Below are positions 9,159-18,201 of a DNA stretch of 64,000 nucleotides, piece after piece. The stretch lies in NCBI GenBank assembly GCA_942493135.1, contig OW818684.1:6076001-6140000 (forward strand). The letters are read 5' to 3'. Each line of letters begins with the position of its first letter. Within the stretch, counting starts at the first letter, position 1. Below the pieces are notes generated by a model. That model was given only the letters and a program-made list of their open reading frames with translations. It was not told where the DNA came from and searched no databases. The DNA comes from Planctellipticum sp942493135. GTDB lineage: Bacteria; Planctomycetota; Planctomycetia; Planctomycetales; Planctomycetaceae. The position numbers were made by a program, and so were the translations under genes.

Positions 9159-10250
9159 TCAACGAGGGGCCAAGTCGCCGCCCGAATTCTCCGGCGGCTT
9201 GAGCATGTCCTTCCTTCGCGACTGCTGCACCAGCTCTTCGACGGTCTGATAAAGTTTCCGGGATTCTTCCCGCCGACCGGCCGATGCGGCGGCTCGCGCC
9301 AGCGCTCCCAGGTATCGCACCGTTGTCCGTTGTGTGTTGAAGAGTCCCTTGAGGCGCTCGTAAGCCACTTGCGGTTGACGCTCGTACAAGAGCAGGTCCG
9401 CCTCCAGGATGCGGCAGTCGACATCGTCTGGTTGAAGTCGCAGAGCCTTGGTCAGCAGCGCTTTTGCATCGTCGAAACGCCCCTGATCCCGTGCAACCGC
9501 GGCGAGAATCCGGAGTGCCGGTACGTCGTGAGGATTTGCATTAAGGCACCATTGAGCCTGCGTTTCGGCCTCCGCAAGCTGACCGGTCCTGTGATGCGCA
9601 AACGCCAGATTCAATCTCGCTTCGTAGTAGCCTGGATCGATGGCGATGGCCGACTGAAGAGGTTCGACCATCGCAGCATCGTTGTTGAGTTCGTCGTATA
9701 TCTCGGCAATCAGCAGAAACGTTTGGGCGCGATCCGGCGCCAGCCTGGAGGCGGCATGGGCATGTGGGAGGGCGGCCTCCGGAGAGTTGTTCCCGTAATA
9801 CAGTTCCGCTAGCGAGAGTTGCGCCCCGAGGTTCTCCGGCTGCGCAGTGACGACTTCCTGTAAAGCCTTCTCGGCATCGACCGTTCGCCCCGCAAGGAGG
9901 TGGATGATCGCGATCTGCTGCATCGCTGCGATCCGTTGCGGGTCGGACGGCGTTATCGGGCCGAGAATCTTCAGCGCCTCATCGGGATTCGATTGCCGCA
10001 GCAAGACGGCTAGCCTGAGCCGTGTGTCGGAAGACTCGGGTGTCTCCTGCAGATGGGCCCGCAACGCGGATATCGCGGTCGCCTCGTCGCCCCGCTCCAG
10101 CGCCGAGGATGCCTCGGCAAGATAGTCGGAGGTTCCCCTTTCGCAGCCGAGAACGAGCATTACACCCGCCGCACCGAGCGCCATCGCAAACGCGGGCCAC
10201 CGGCCGGCAGCGCTCACTCGGTGAGTCACCACAGTTCCATCAGTTCGCAC
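9159..10250 (-). CDS. TPR-repeat lipoprotein
   Basis: A 363-residue protein with a hydrophobic N-terminal segment ending in a lipobox-like VLGC (about residues 33-36) and then about eight tetratricopeptide helices pairs (for example LERGDEATAISALRAHLQ and YYEARLNLAFAHHRTGQLAE). TPRs bind partner proteins; the likely site is the periplasmic face of a membrane. The GTG start at 10250 is preceded by GAGGGG. The first 11 bases overlap the end of the CRTAC1 gene (10240-11952), so the two are probably coupled. It is last in the four-gene minus-strand run. Confidence 0.87.
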   Translation of the reverse strand: MRTDGTVVTHRVSAAGRWPAFAMALGAAGVMLVLGCERGTSDYLAEASSALERGDEATAISALRAHLQETPESSDTRLRLAVLLRQSNPDEALKILGPITPSDPQRIAAMQQIAIIHLLAGRTVDAEKALQEVVTAQPENLGAQLSLAELYYGNNSPEAALPHAHAASRLAPDRAQTFLLIAEIYDELNNDAAMVEPLQSAIAIDPGYYEARLNLAFAHHRTGQLAEAETQAQWCLNANPHDVPALRILAAVARDQGRFDDAKALLTKALRLQPDDVDCRILEADLLLYERQPQVAYERLKGLFNTQRTTVRYLGALARAAASAGRREESRKLYQTVEELVQQSRRKDMLKPPENSGGDLAPR

Positions 10251-11952
10251 CGCCTCGCCCCTCGATCAGGTTGTGCGCCTCGCCGCAACGCAGTCCTCGC
10301 CAGGTCTCTCGACTCCCGGACGGCCAGCGGATCGTCACGGAGTCCGCCTGCATGGCCTTGCCGAGGCCGACGTGCACTCGCCGGCTATCGGTTGACAGGT
10401 ATCCCTGGCTTCCCTGACACAATCGCACAATCCTGCGGCCCGCCGCGTGTACCTCGACACTGGCTCCGATGGCATCGCGGTTGCTGGTCACTCCCATGAG
10501 TTTCAGAGTCAAAGACTGGCCGGCGACCTCGGTGTCACTTTGCAGCAGAGCCGCGGGACCGTTCAGATGAAGAACGGCGATGTCCAGCCTGCCATCGCGA
10601 TTAAAGTCGGCCAGTCCCGCGGAACGCCCTACGATTGCCCGCTGAAAATAGGGGCCGGACTCCGCAGAGACTTCCTGGAAACGAGTCCCCTGCTGATTCA
10701 GAAATATCTGAGGCAGTTGCTCAAACGGTGTATGCCGTTGAAGTTCCGCGGGATAAGACTGCACATGTCCGTTCGCGACGAACAGATCGAGCCACCCGTC
10801 GTTATTGGCATCCACCAACGAGGTTCCGAATCCCAGTCGCTGCCGGCTGGGGGCGGCCAGCCCGAATGCCGCGGTGACATCCGTGAAGGCAAGCCGATCG
10901 TTTCGGTAAAGCGTATTCGTCTCGTTGAAATAGTTCGTGACGAAGAGGTCCGTCATCCCGTCGCCGTCAACGTCTCCCGCGGCCACGCCCATTCCTGCCT
11001 CGGCAACTCCAAGACCGTTCACGGCGACCCCCATCAGCAGTGCATCGTCGGTGAACGTACCATCTCCCGCGTTGATCCATAGTTGATTGTTCACGGTGTC
11101 GTTGGCGACATAGAAATCCTGGTCGCCGTCTTCATCGAAATCGCTAACCACGACGCCCAGTCCCGCGCGAGGGCTTTCCGCCAGCAGCCCTGAGGCTGCG
11201 CTGATGTCTTCGAAGGTGCCGTCGCCGTTGTTGCGGAGCAACAGGTCGTGTTCATGCTTCTGGTAACGGGGGTGACACCCGCCGGGATATCGTCGACCGA
11301 GTTCAACGTGACTGCACAGCGGATAGCTGTCGAGGTCCAGTTGCAGGTAGTTGGTGACATACAAATCCAGATCACCGTCGCCCTCGATGTCGGCCCAGGT
11401 GCCGCTTGCGCCGAATCGCTGGTCGTTCAGCACCGGCTGGCCGACAACTTCCGACCAGGTGCCATCGCCGTTATTCCGGTAGAGGCTGTTGGGGCCGAAG
11501 CTCGTGACATACAGATCCGGAAATCCATCGTTGTCGAAGTCGCCGGCGGTCGCCCCCATGGAATACTCGAAGTTCAGAAGTCCGCAGGCGCCGGTGGCAT
11601 TCACAAATGTGCTGTCCCTGTTGCGGAACAGCTGGTTGCTGCGCGCAGGGTCGCTCTCCTTTCGGGGAGGCCATGCGGCCCCCTGGCAGAAGTACAGATC
11701 GGGCCAGTCGTCACCGTCGTAGTCGAGCCAGGCAAGCCCCGACCCCATAAAAAGGTGCAGATGGCGCTCGGGGGTCAGCGGCGCATAGTGCTTGAAATCC
11801 AGTCCCGCATCTTGAGCGACATCGGAGAAGTGAATCCTTCCCTCCTGTCCAGCGGATTCGTGCGGAAACGGGATCAGCCATGCAATCGTCAGCAGAGCGT
11901 GCAGGCCGCCGAAGGTGCTGATCCGTCCTGAGTTGTGACTCGATTGCCGCAT
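10240..11952 (-). CDS. CRTAC1-type FG-GAP/VCBS repeat protein with ASPIC/UnbV domain
   Basis: A 570-residue secreted protein. After a signal peptide (about residues 12-35) come multiple FG-GAP/VCBS beta-propeller repeats with calcium-binding DxDxDG-like loops (YDGDDWPDLYF, FDNDGFPDLY, DFDEDGDQDFY, NNDGWLDLF). It ends with an intact ASPIC/UnbV domain containing TSNRDAIGASVEV and a typical VTIRWPSG strand. The ATG at 11952 is preferred to an upstream TTG at 12006 because AGGAG lies upstream and the signal peptide follows at once. Such proteins are thought to act as extracellular scaffolds. It is paralogous to the next gene upstream, 168-220 bp away. Confidence 0.9.
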   Translation of the reverse strand: MRQSSHNSGRISTFGGLHALLTIAWLIPFPHESAGQEGRIHFSDVAQDAGLDFKHYAPLTPERHLHLFMGSGLAWLDYDGDDWPDLYFCQGAAWPPRKESDPARSNQLFRNRDSTFVNATGACGLLNFEYSMGATAGDFDNDGFPDLYVTSFGPNSLYRNNGDGTWSEVVGQPVLNDQRFGASGTWADIEGDGDLDLYVTNYLQLDLDSYPLCSHVELGRRYPGGCHPRYQKHEHDLLLRNNGDGTFEDISAASGLLAESPRAGLGVVVSDFDEDGDQDFYVANDTVNNQLWINAGDGTFTDDALLMGVAVNGLGVAEAGMGVAAGDVDGDGMTDLFVTNYFNETNTLYRNDRLAFTDVTAAFGLAAPSRQRLGFGTSLVDANNDGWLDLFVANGHVQSYPAELQRHTPFEQLPQIFLNQQGTRFQEVSAESGPYFQRAIVGRSAGLADFNRDGRLDIAVLHLNGPAALLQSDTEVAGQSLTLKLMGVTSNRDAIGASVEVHAAGRRIVRLCQGSQGYLSTDSRRVHVGLGKAMQADSVTIRWPSGSRETWRGLRCGEAHNLIEGRGGAN

Positions 11953-12174
11953 ACCGCCCGCCGCTCCTGAAGACCCTGAGATTCTTGGCCCCGACTGTAT
12001 TCCCAATGCGGGGATCCGTTCGACGATTGCCGGTGTGAATTCGTCCGTTCGATTCCGACGGGACCGACAGCCTCAATCGCCTTCCCTCTCTTCTCAACCC
12101 CGGATGCACCCGTCCGATGCCGGAGTCCGATACCGAACGGCAGCGCGGAAATCGATTCACTGAAATGTGGTCCT

Positions 12175-13959
12175 TCACGCGTTACGGACGGGGTGGGCGA
12201 AACACGGTTCGGAAATACGTCGCGCGACTTTCGATGACCGTAATCGTCTGGCCTGCCGCCACGTGTCGAATCTCCTGCCGTTCACCGCCCGGCCAGGCGA
12301 TCCGGATCGTATCGGCTGCTGAATCGGCTCCCAGTCCCAGTGTCGCGACCCCACTGCTGGAAGACAGGTACCCGGCGTTGCGACATGCAAGCCGCAGAGA
12401 CCTCCCGGATGCACTTTCGACTTCAACAATTGCCCTTCCGCCGATCGCGGCGAAGTTGTTCCCACGAGCTGCAGCTGAATCCGGTTGCCCGGCGCTGCCG
12501 AAGTGTTCAGCAGGAGTGCGGCCGGAGAGTCAATCAGACTGACCACGAGATCGTCGAGACCGTCTCGATTCAGATCGACACGGCACGCTCCACGCGCATT
12601 CCAATACTGTTCAAACCAGGGACCGGCATGACGCGACTCCTGAAAGTCGCCCTCCCCCCCGCGCAGCAAGCTCGGCAGCTGCGCCCAGTCCTCGCCCGGC
12701 ATCTGCGTCACGTGGCCATTCGCGACAAACAGGTCCGTCAATGTGTCGCAGTCCGCATCAAACGCGATCGCCGACCATCCTACCGATGGCCGGCTGGTAC
12801 GATCTACGATCGTCCCCTGTGCGCAGTCGACGAACATCAGACTTTCCTCCTGGTGAAAGAGCGCATTCGATTCGTTTGAGAAGTTCGTCGTGAAGAGATC
12901 CAGTCGCCCATTGCGATCAAAGTCTGCGCAAGCAACTCCCATCGAGCCCATGGTTTCCCCCTGCCCGTTGAAGGCCACCCCGCTTGCGAGAGCGATCTCC
13001 TCGTAAGCCCAGTTGGATTTCCGTTGGAACAGCAGATTTCGGTCGCCATCGTTAGCCACAAAAATTTCGGGCGTTCCGTCGCGGTCCATGTCTGCAGCGA
13101 CCACTCCCAGCCCGTACTCTCGATAATCCGCGATCCCCGAATGCTGAGAACGGTCTTCAAACTCGCCGTCGCCGCAGTTCTCGAAAAGCAGGTCCGGCAC
13201 CGGGCGGTAGGCATGAGGGTTGCAATGAATTCGCTGACCCTTCGACTCACAGAAAGGCGTCGGCAGTTCTCTCGAACTGTCGGCATAGCAGGCGATGTAC
13301 AAGTCCAGATCGCCGTCGACGTCTAGGTCTGACCAGCAGGCCGTAGCACACCAGCGGTCCCCGGTCAGCAGACGCAAGACCTCTGTGTCCTCGAAGGTTC
13401 CGTCTCCATGATTCAGAAACAGACCGCTCTGCTGATAGCCCGTCAGCAACATGTCGTCGAATCCGTCATTGTTCACATCCGCGACGGCGCAACCGTGACC
13501 GTACCCGGTCCATGAAAGACCAGCTTCCAGCGTTACGGAAGTGAATTGCTCCTCACCCCTGTTGCGAAACAGATGAACGCGCGAAGTCCGATCGGACGGC
13601 CACCTCACCGGATCGCCGCCGTCGAGAAAGATCAGATCGGGGTAATCATCTTTGTCAAAGTCGATTGCACCGACGCCGCCGCCGAGCGTTTCCGCAAGAT
13701 GGAACTGATCCTCCGGTCCGTTATCGTAGGCAAACTCGACGCCGGAACTCTCAAGCAGGTCGAACCGCAGTCCGGCAGTGGAAACGACTGCGGTAGTTTC
13801 TGTGGGGAACGCGGGAAGAGTCTCCGGGCGCACGCCAAGTCTGGCAAACAGTCCCCGATCTGCATTCCAGAACGATGCGCGATCAATTGTCTCGCCCAGA
13901 ATGAAGCCCATCGCGACGGTGGCGATCATCCAGGCAGGCAGCCAGCGACGACCTCGCAT
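12175..13959 (-). CDS. CRTAC1-type FG-GAP repeat protein, ASPIC domain frameshifted
   Basis: A 594-codon frame: N-terminal membrane/signal segment (about 8-22), then FG-GAP/VCBS repeats (FDKDDYPDLIF, NNDGFDDMLL, LDVDGDLDLY, FDRNGRLDLF). After LQLVGTT near codon 500 the reading changes to arginine-rich sequence with no homology. Reading the next frame from there gives NNFAAIGGRAIVEVE, then RNAGYLSSSSGVATLGLG and IRIAWPGGE, ending at a TAA at 12182-12184: a complete ASPIC/UnbV domain. One missing G in the GGG run (CCC at 12461-12463 on the plus strand) explains it. It is either a recent mutation or a consensus error. Nine bases separate it from the TPR gene upstream. Confidence 0.85.
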   Translation of the reverse strand: MRGRRWLPAWMIATVAMGFILGETIDRASFWNADRGLFARLGVRPETLPAFPTETTAVVSTAGLRFDLLESSGVEFAYDNGPEDQFHLAETLGGGVGAIDFDKDDYPDLIFLDGGDPVRWPSDRTSRVHLFRNRGEEQFTSVTLEAGLSWTGYGHGCAVADVNNDGFDDMLLTGYQQSGLFLNHGDGTFEDTEVLRLLTGDRWCATACWSDLDVDGDLDLYIACYADSSRELPTPFCESKGQRIHCNPHAYRPVPDLLFENCGDGEFEDRSQHSGIADYREYGLGVVAADMDRDGTPEIFVANDGDRNLLFQRKSNWAYEEIALASGVAFNGQGETMGSMGVACADFDRNGRLDLFTTNFSNESNALFHQEESLMFVDCAQGTIVDRTSRPSVGWSAIAFDADCDTLTDLFVANGHVTQMPGEDWAQLPSLLRGGEGDFQESRHAGPWFEQYWNARGACRVDLNRDGLDDLVVSLIDSPAALLLNTSAAPGNRIQLQLVGTTSPRSAEGQLLKSKVHPGGLCGLHVATPGTCLPAVGSRHWDWEPIQQPIRSGSPGRAVNGRRFDTWRQARRLRSSKVARRISEPCFAHPVRNA

Positions 13960-13968
13960 GTACGTCCC

Positions 13969-15069
13969 CTACCGGCGGGCAGCCCGCGAAATCAGGAACG
14001 CCGCCTCATCCGCACCGACGCTGTTGCACATCTCGGCCAGCTGGACGAGGGAATCGGCCTCGTCTACCACCGCTGTCTGCATTGACCGCTGCACGATCCG
14101 AACCACGATTTCGAGTTCCTTGACGTGTCGCTGAAGTTCGTCCGTTCGATGCTGCCGTCGCAACACATCACAGTACCGCGACCGATAGGACTTATTCAAT
14201 GGCTGCTCTCTCACGGCCTTCTCGAGGGACGCTTCCGCGGCCGGGAAGTCGCGTCGCTCCAGCGCAAGCAGTCCCTTTGTGAACCAGTATTCGGCACGCA
14301 TCCTGTCGGGCTCGGTAGAAGGGATCAACGCCGCCGACCGGGGCATGTCTTTTGTCGTCGCATAGGCGACTGCCAGCAGGAGCCCGGCCTGAGGATAGTG
14401 GCTGTGCGGCTTGAGGATCTCGACGCAATCCCGATACCGTCCCATTGCCAGCAGGCAGCGCGCCAGCCCCAGCCGCGACGCAAGATCCGAGGCATCGGCC
14501 TCGACCGCCGCCCGCAGCCATGTTTCCGACGGCTCGACCCCGCGGCTATCGATCGACCACAGCCCCAGTGACATGATGACCAGATCCGGCGTGGGAGTCC
14601 CATGCTGCGCCCATTGCCTCAGCCGCCGCTGCATTTCCTCGGCATCCAGCTGAAGTCCGCTGAGCGCCGCATATTGACGCTGAAGAGCTGCGTTCTTTGG
14701 AAACCGACGGACGCCTTCGGTGAAGTACTCATCTGCGAGGCGAAAAAGGTTGCACGACAGCGAAGTCCTCCCGAGCTCAGCCAGTATCCGCTCATGAGCG
14801 ATTCCGGCAGCGTACTGATCCAGGGCGAGAGCCAGTGGAATCTCCGGTCGCTGCTCTGCTTGCGACAACTGCAGGAGAACCTCGCGCGCCCGCACCGAAT
14901 CCGCGTGTCTGCCGAGCGACGTTCGCGCCAGCTCTTCGGCCTCATACAGATTTCCCTCGTTCCAGGCCACTGTCGCTCGAAATTCCAGGTCTTCGAGGTC
15001 TGGTCGCTGCACGCGATGGAACGCGAGACCGATTCCAAAACACACGGCCAGAAGAAGAGATAACTTCAC
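13969..15069 (-). CDS. TPR-repeat protein with N-terminal membrane anchor
   Basis: A 366-residue protein with an N-terminal hydrophobic helix (KLSLLLAVCFGIGLAF) and degenerate TPR motifs through most of its length (for example WNEGNLYEAEELARTSL, LGLARCLLAMGRYRDCVEIL, KGLLALERRDFPAAEASLEK). It is probably periplasmic and membrane-anchored. The GTG at 15069 was chosen because the anchor starts right after it; a TTG at 15099 is the alternative and neither has a strong SD. It is first in the minus-strand run TPR-CRTAC1-CRTAC1-TPR, so the promoter should lie in 15070-15700, shared with the divergent cytochrome gene. Confidence 0.82.
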   Translation of the reverse strand: MKLSLLLAVCFGIGLAFHRVQRPDLEDLEFRATVAWNEGNLYEAEELARTSLGRHADSVRAREVLLQLSQAEQRPEIPLALALDQYAAGIAHERILAELGRTSLSCNLFRLADEYFTEGVRRFPKNAALQRQYAALSGLQLDAEEMQRRLRQWAQHGTPTPDLVIMSLGLWSIDSRGVEPSETWLRAAVEADASDLASRLGLARCLLAMGRYRDCVEILKPHSHYPQAGLLLAVAYATTKDMPRSAALIPSTEPDRMRAEYWFTKGLLALERRDFPAAEASLEKAVREQPLNKSYRSRYCDVLRRQHRTDELQRHVKELEIVVRIVQRSMQTAVVDEADSLVQLAEMCNSVGADEAAFLISRAARR

Positions 15070-15120
15070 GATGTCACACTCGGGAGAAGGCAGAGTCAAG
15101 ACGAGGAATACGCAGGACGG

Positions 15121-15700
15121 CTAACGGTCGGCAGCATCATTGATCGGCCGCGACCTCCGGCAAAGGCCAATATCGGTCGCGGATGGGCGGGGGAGCATGG
15201 AGTCTCGCTCTGACAGGCACATAGTTGCTCCAAGGCCGCTCTGCAGGTCGTTCCGCAGGACGCTTCGAGCCGCTGACTCGTGGTTCAGTCTCCACAATCC
15301 GTCAATGGGACTCAACTCCGGAATGGCCGACTTGTCCGGAGAAACCCTGCCGGGAGGGTCAGCAGGCGGGTGCGACTGTTACGCTGAAGCTCCGTCAGAA
15401 GCCTGCAGTGAACCGAGCCTGAGGGGGACTTGAAGCGGACGGCCGTGAGCTCACTGGCGAAAGTCGCGCTGTCAGCGGCGCTTCTGATCAACGGCATGGG
15501 CCAGTCAACCGACGGCCCTCCTTTTGAGCCGCGACGGGCAAGTTAACGCGGCTTGCAGTCTCTCACGGAAAACCGGAGACTGCCGTTGTACGGCTGGTTC
15601 CGGTGTGACGTCGTCTCGACCAGTTCCGTTATGAGTGTCCCGAACCCCTTGCGACTTCTGATTGTCGCCTTGGTTTGCCAGTTAATCGGAGCAGGTCTGC
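15121..15700. other. 580-bp divergent intergenic region with a structured segment
   Basis: It lies between divergent genes and must hold both promoters. No convincing protein is encoded. A stem-loop is clear at 15555-15583: GCAGTCTC pairs with GAGACTGC, enclosing TCA and a CGG-AAAA-CCG top. Upstream, 15368-15375 reads GGTGCGAC, the type of sequence that opens group II introns, and TGTACGG-type sequence follows the stem-loop. A degenerate group II intron relic is possible but unproven (see findings). Confidence 0.4.
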
Positions 15701-16870
15701 ATGCTTCTTCGACGAACATCGACAGTCGGGAGGCTGATGCTGGCTGGCGTCTCAATATTCCTGTGTTGGGGCGTGCAGGCGTGGATCATCGGGGCGAGGA
15801 ATCGTCCCGAGCAGTTCGAGCCCGCGATTCGGGTCACTGATCGCAGGCTCCCCGTTGTCGAGCGATGTGTCGCTTGTCATCCCGGTGTCTGCCATGACAT
15901 GGCGATTTCTCCCCACGGCCGCACCTTACACGACGGTCACGATCCTCTGGTCCGGGTACGTTTTTCCGGACGCGACTTCCAGTCTGTGCGGGGGGGGGCC
16001 ACCGTCTCCTTTGAGGAGCGAAATCAGCAGCTCTGGATGAAGTCAGACGTCTCTCCCGAGGCCATTCGCGTTGACTGGATGTTCGGCTCGGGGCGGCACG
16101 CCATGACTCCAGTCAGTCTGATGGTGAACGCGGACGGGGCGACAGAATTGATTGAAGGAAGTGTTTCGTGGTTTCCGCCGGATGTCCTGGGAGTCACGCC
16201 CGGCTCAAATCTGTCGGAATCATCCGGGATCGCGTCGCTTGGCTCTCCGCAGGATCATGCAACGACTCTGGAATGTTTTGGTTGTCACGTCACCCATTTG
16301 CCCGTGGAGCAGGGGCGAATCCAGACGGATGGCTTGTTTCGCGGAGTTTCGTGCGAACGGTGCCACGTCGGCGGCGAGGAGCATGCACGGTCGATGGAGC
16401 AGGGGGGGGCTGTATTGCTGCAGAAATGGTCGAGTCTGACACCGCTCGAATCCGTAAATCGCTGCGGCGAGTGCCATCGCCGAGCCGACCAGCTGACCCC
16501 GGAGGAGTTGCTGCCTGAGAGGACCGTCCTCGTTCGCTTCGCGTCGGTCGGCCTGGTGATGAGCCGATGCTTTCAGGATCAAGGATTGGCTCGTACGCGG
16601 GAAAACAGCATGCGTCTGGACTGTCTGACGTGCCACGATCCGCACCGTCCCGCGGAAAAGTCATCCGCGCCGTACGTCCAGAAGTGCCTGCAATGCCACG
16701 GATCGCCAACGGCACGGGCCGGAGAATGCACGTCCCCGCAGTCAGATCCGAATTGCCTGAGCTGTCATATGCCTTACGTCAGTGTGGCCGATAATCTGGC
16801 GCTGACCGATCATTGGATCCGTGTCCGCAAGGACTCCGACCCACCAGCCGCAAACGCGGAAGGTCATTGA
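15701..16870 (+). CDS. Seven-haem c-type cytochrome, membrane-anchored
   Basis: A 389-residue paralogue of the cytochrome at 7879-9027. It has an N-terminal membrane segment (about residues 9-28) and seven CxxCH sites: CVACH, CFGCH, CERCH, CGECH, CLTCH, CLQCH, CLSCH. The first is followed at once by a further Cys-His pair (PGVCHD), whose His could be a distal ligand. The C-terminus has the same DHWIRVRKDSDP motif as its paralogue. A GGAG lies just before the ATG. It is divergent from the TPR/CRTAC1 run, so co-regulation from the shared intergenic region is plausible. Role inferred: periplasmic electron carrier or multihaem oxidoreductase. Confidence 0.92.
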   Translation: MLLRRTSTVGRLMLAGVSIFLCWGVQAWIIGARNRPEQFEPAIRVTDRRLPVVERCVACHPGVCHDMAISPHGRTLHDGHDPLVRVRFSGRDFQSVRGGATVSFEERNQQLWMKSDVSPEAIRVDWMFGSGRHAMTPVSLMVNADGATELIEGSVSWFPPDVLGVTPGSNLSESSGIASLGSPQDHATTLECFGCHVTHLPVEQGRIQTDGLFRGVSCERCHVGGEEHARSMEQGGAVLLQKWSSLTPLESVNRCGECHRRADQLTPEELLPERTVLVRFASVGLVMSRCFQDQGLARTRENSMRLDCLTCHDPHRPAEKSSAPYVQKCLQCHGSPTARAGECTSPQSDPNCLSCHMPYVSVADNLALTDHWIRVRKDSDPPAANAEGH

Positions 16871-17079
16871 CGTTCCTGTCGGTTTGAATCTGGCCATCCC
16901 GACTGCAATTGACGCACGCGTTGTCTGTTGGCTAAGGTTCGACATCGCGAAGCGGTCAGGGGCGGCTGCGGAGACTGCATCGCACTGCACCGAAATTGCA
17001 ACCTGATGAGAGTGAGTCTCCGTACCGGGCCCTTCGTTGCAGACCTCATTCCAGCCGCAACCCAGGGAACCTGCCTGCA

Positions 17080-17988
17080 GTGAAATCCGTTTCGATTTCG
17101 GTCATTGTCTCGACGTTTGAACGCCCGTTGCACCTGCAGCGGTGCCTGCGATCGATTGCCAGTCAGCGGGGCCTGTCGTGCGAACTGGAACTGATTGTGA
17201 CCGACGACGGATCGACCGACGGCACTGAGCGGGTGGTGCGGGAGTTCGCCCGCACCGTCGGCTTCCCGGTCCGATTTGTCACGCATCGACATCGGGGCTT
17301 TCGCCTGGCGCTCTGCCGGAATCAGGGAGCGCTTGCCAGTTCGGCGCCATATTGTGTCTTCACGGACGGGGACTGCGTGTTGCCCCCGAGGCATCTGGCA
17401 GAGCACCTTTGCGTTCGAAAACCTGGGTACGCTGTTGTCGGCGGCTGCTACCGCCTCGATCGACAGGCGTCGCTGCGGATCACGCCGGAGGTGATTGCGG
17501 CTGCCATGCAATCTCGCTGCGTGCCCGCGGCGGAGCGACTCCGAATGATCCCGAAATCGCTCCGGGCGTGGACGTATTCGCTGCTCCGCCGACCGATGTT
17601 GCCCCGCCTGACTGGTTGCGACTTTGCCGTCTGGCGCAGCGACTACTTTGCGGTGAACGGGCACGATGAGAGCTTTGTCGGTTGGGGGCTGGAGGACCGG
17701 GATCTACAGCGACGGCTCAGTCGCCTGGGTGTCCGATTTCGCTCGCTTCATCATCGCAGCGTGGTCAGTCATCTCTGGCATCCTCCGCACGCCAGCTTCT
17801 CTCGAAATAATATAGGGACCGACAACCTCGCCTATTTCGATCGCGGGAATGTGCCGATCCGATGTTTGCGGGGGCTGATCGATCTTGAGCGGCGGGGTAT
17901 ACGGTTCGTTGAAGATGATGGTCTGGCACCAGAAAACGATCCGATTTCGAGTGAAGTCCATGCCGAACAGAGTCGAGCGGCCGCCTGA
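17080..17988 (+). CDS. Family 2 glycosyltransferase with galactosyltransferase-type C-terminus
   Basis: A 302-residue GT-A glycosyltransferase. The N-terminus is a GT2 fold (ISVIVSTFERPLHLQRCL; nucleotide-binding TDDGSTDGT; metal-binding DGDC in place of DxD). The C-terminal part has the Glyco_transf_7C motif GWGLEDRDLQRRL, as in polypeptide GalNAc- and beta-galactosyltransferases and chondroitin-polymerase modules. GTG at 17080 was chosen because homology starts at VKSVSISV and AGGGA lies 12 bases upstream; the frame is open back to 16996. It is cytoplasmic and the first gene of the glycan cluster, with a 213-bp gap before the next gene. Confidence 0.86.
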   Translation: MKSVSISVIVSTFERPLHLQRCLRSIASQRGLSCELELIVTDDGSTDGTERVVREFARTVGFPVRFVTHRHRGFRLALCRNQGALASSAPYCVFTDGDCVLPPRHLAEHLCVRKPGYAVVGGCYRLDRQASLRITPEVIAAAMQSRCVPAAERLRMIPKSLRAWTYSLLRRPMLPRLTGCDFAVWRSDYFAVNGHDESFVGWGLEDRDLQRRLSRLGVRFRSLHHRSVVSHLWHPPHASFSRNNIGTDNLAYFDRGNVPIRCLRGLIDLERRGIRFVEDDGLAPENDPISSEVHAEQSRAAA

Positions 17989-18201
17989 TGCTCCTGTGGC
18001 AAAGTGCAGTCAGGCGCCAGCGTGAAACTCTCTTCGGGAGGCCGACCTTCCGGGCCGGGACGAGTTCCCGATACCAGGGAATAAGGCCGAGCCGGAGCCG
18101 GAACCGGATCAGCAGGCCGAAGTTGAAATTGACGGCCTTTGTGACAACTGTTACGAACCGAACTTGATCTTCGCCCGAGTTCGTCACAGTGTACCCCGCC
18201 C

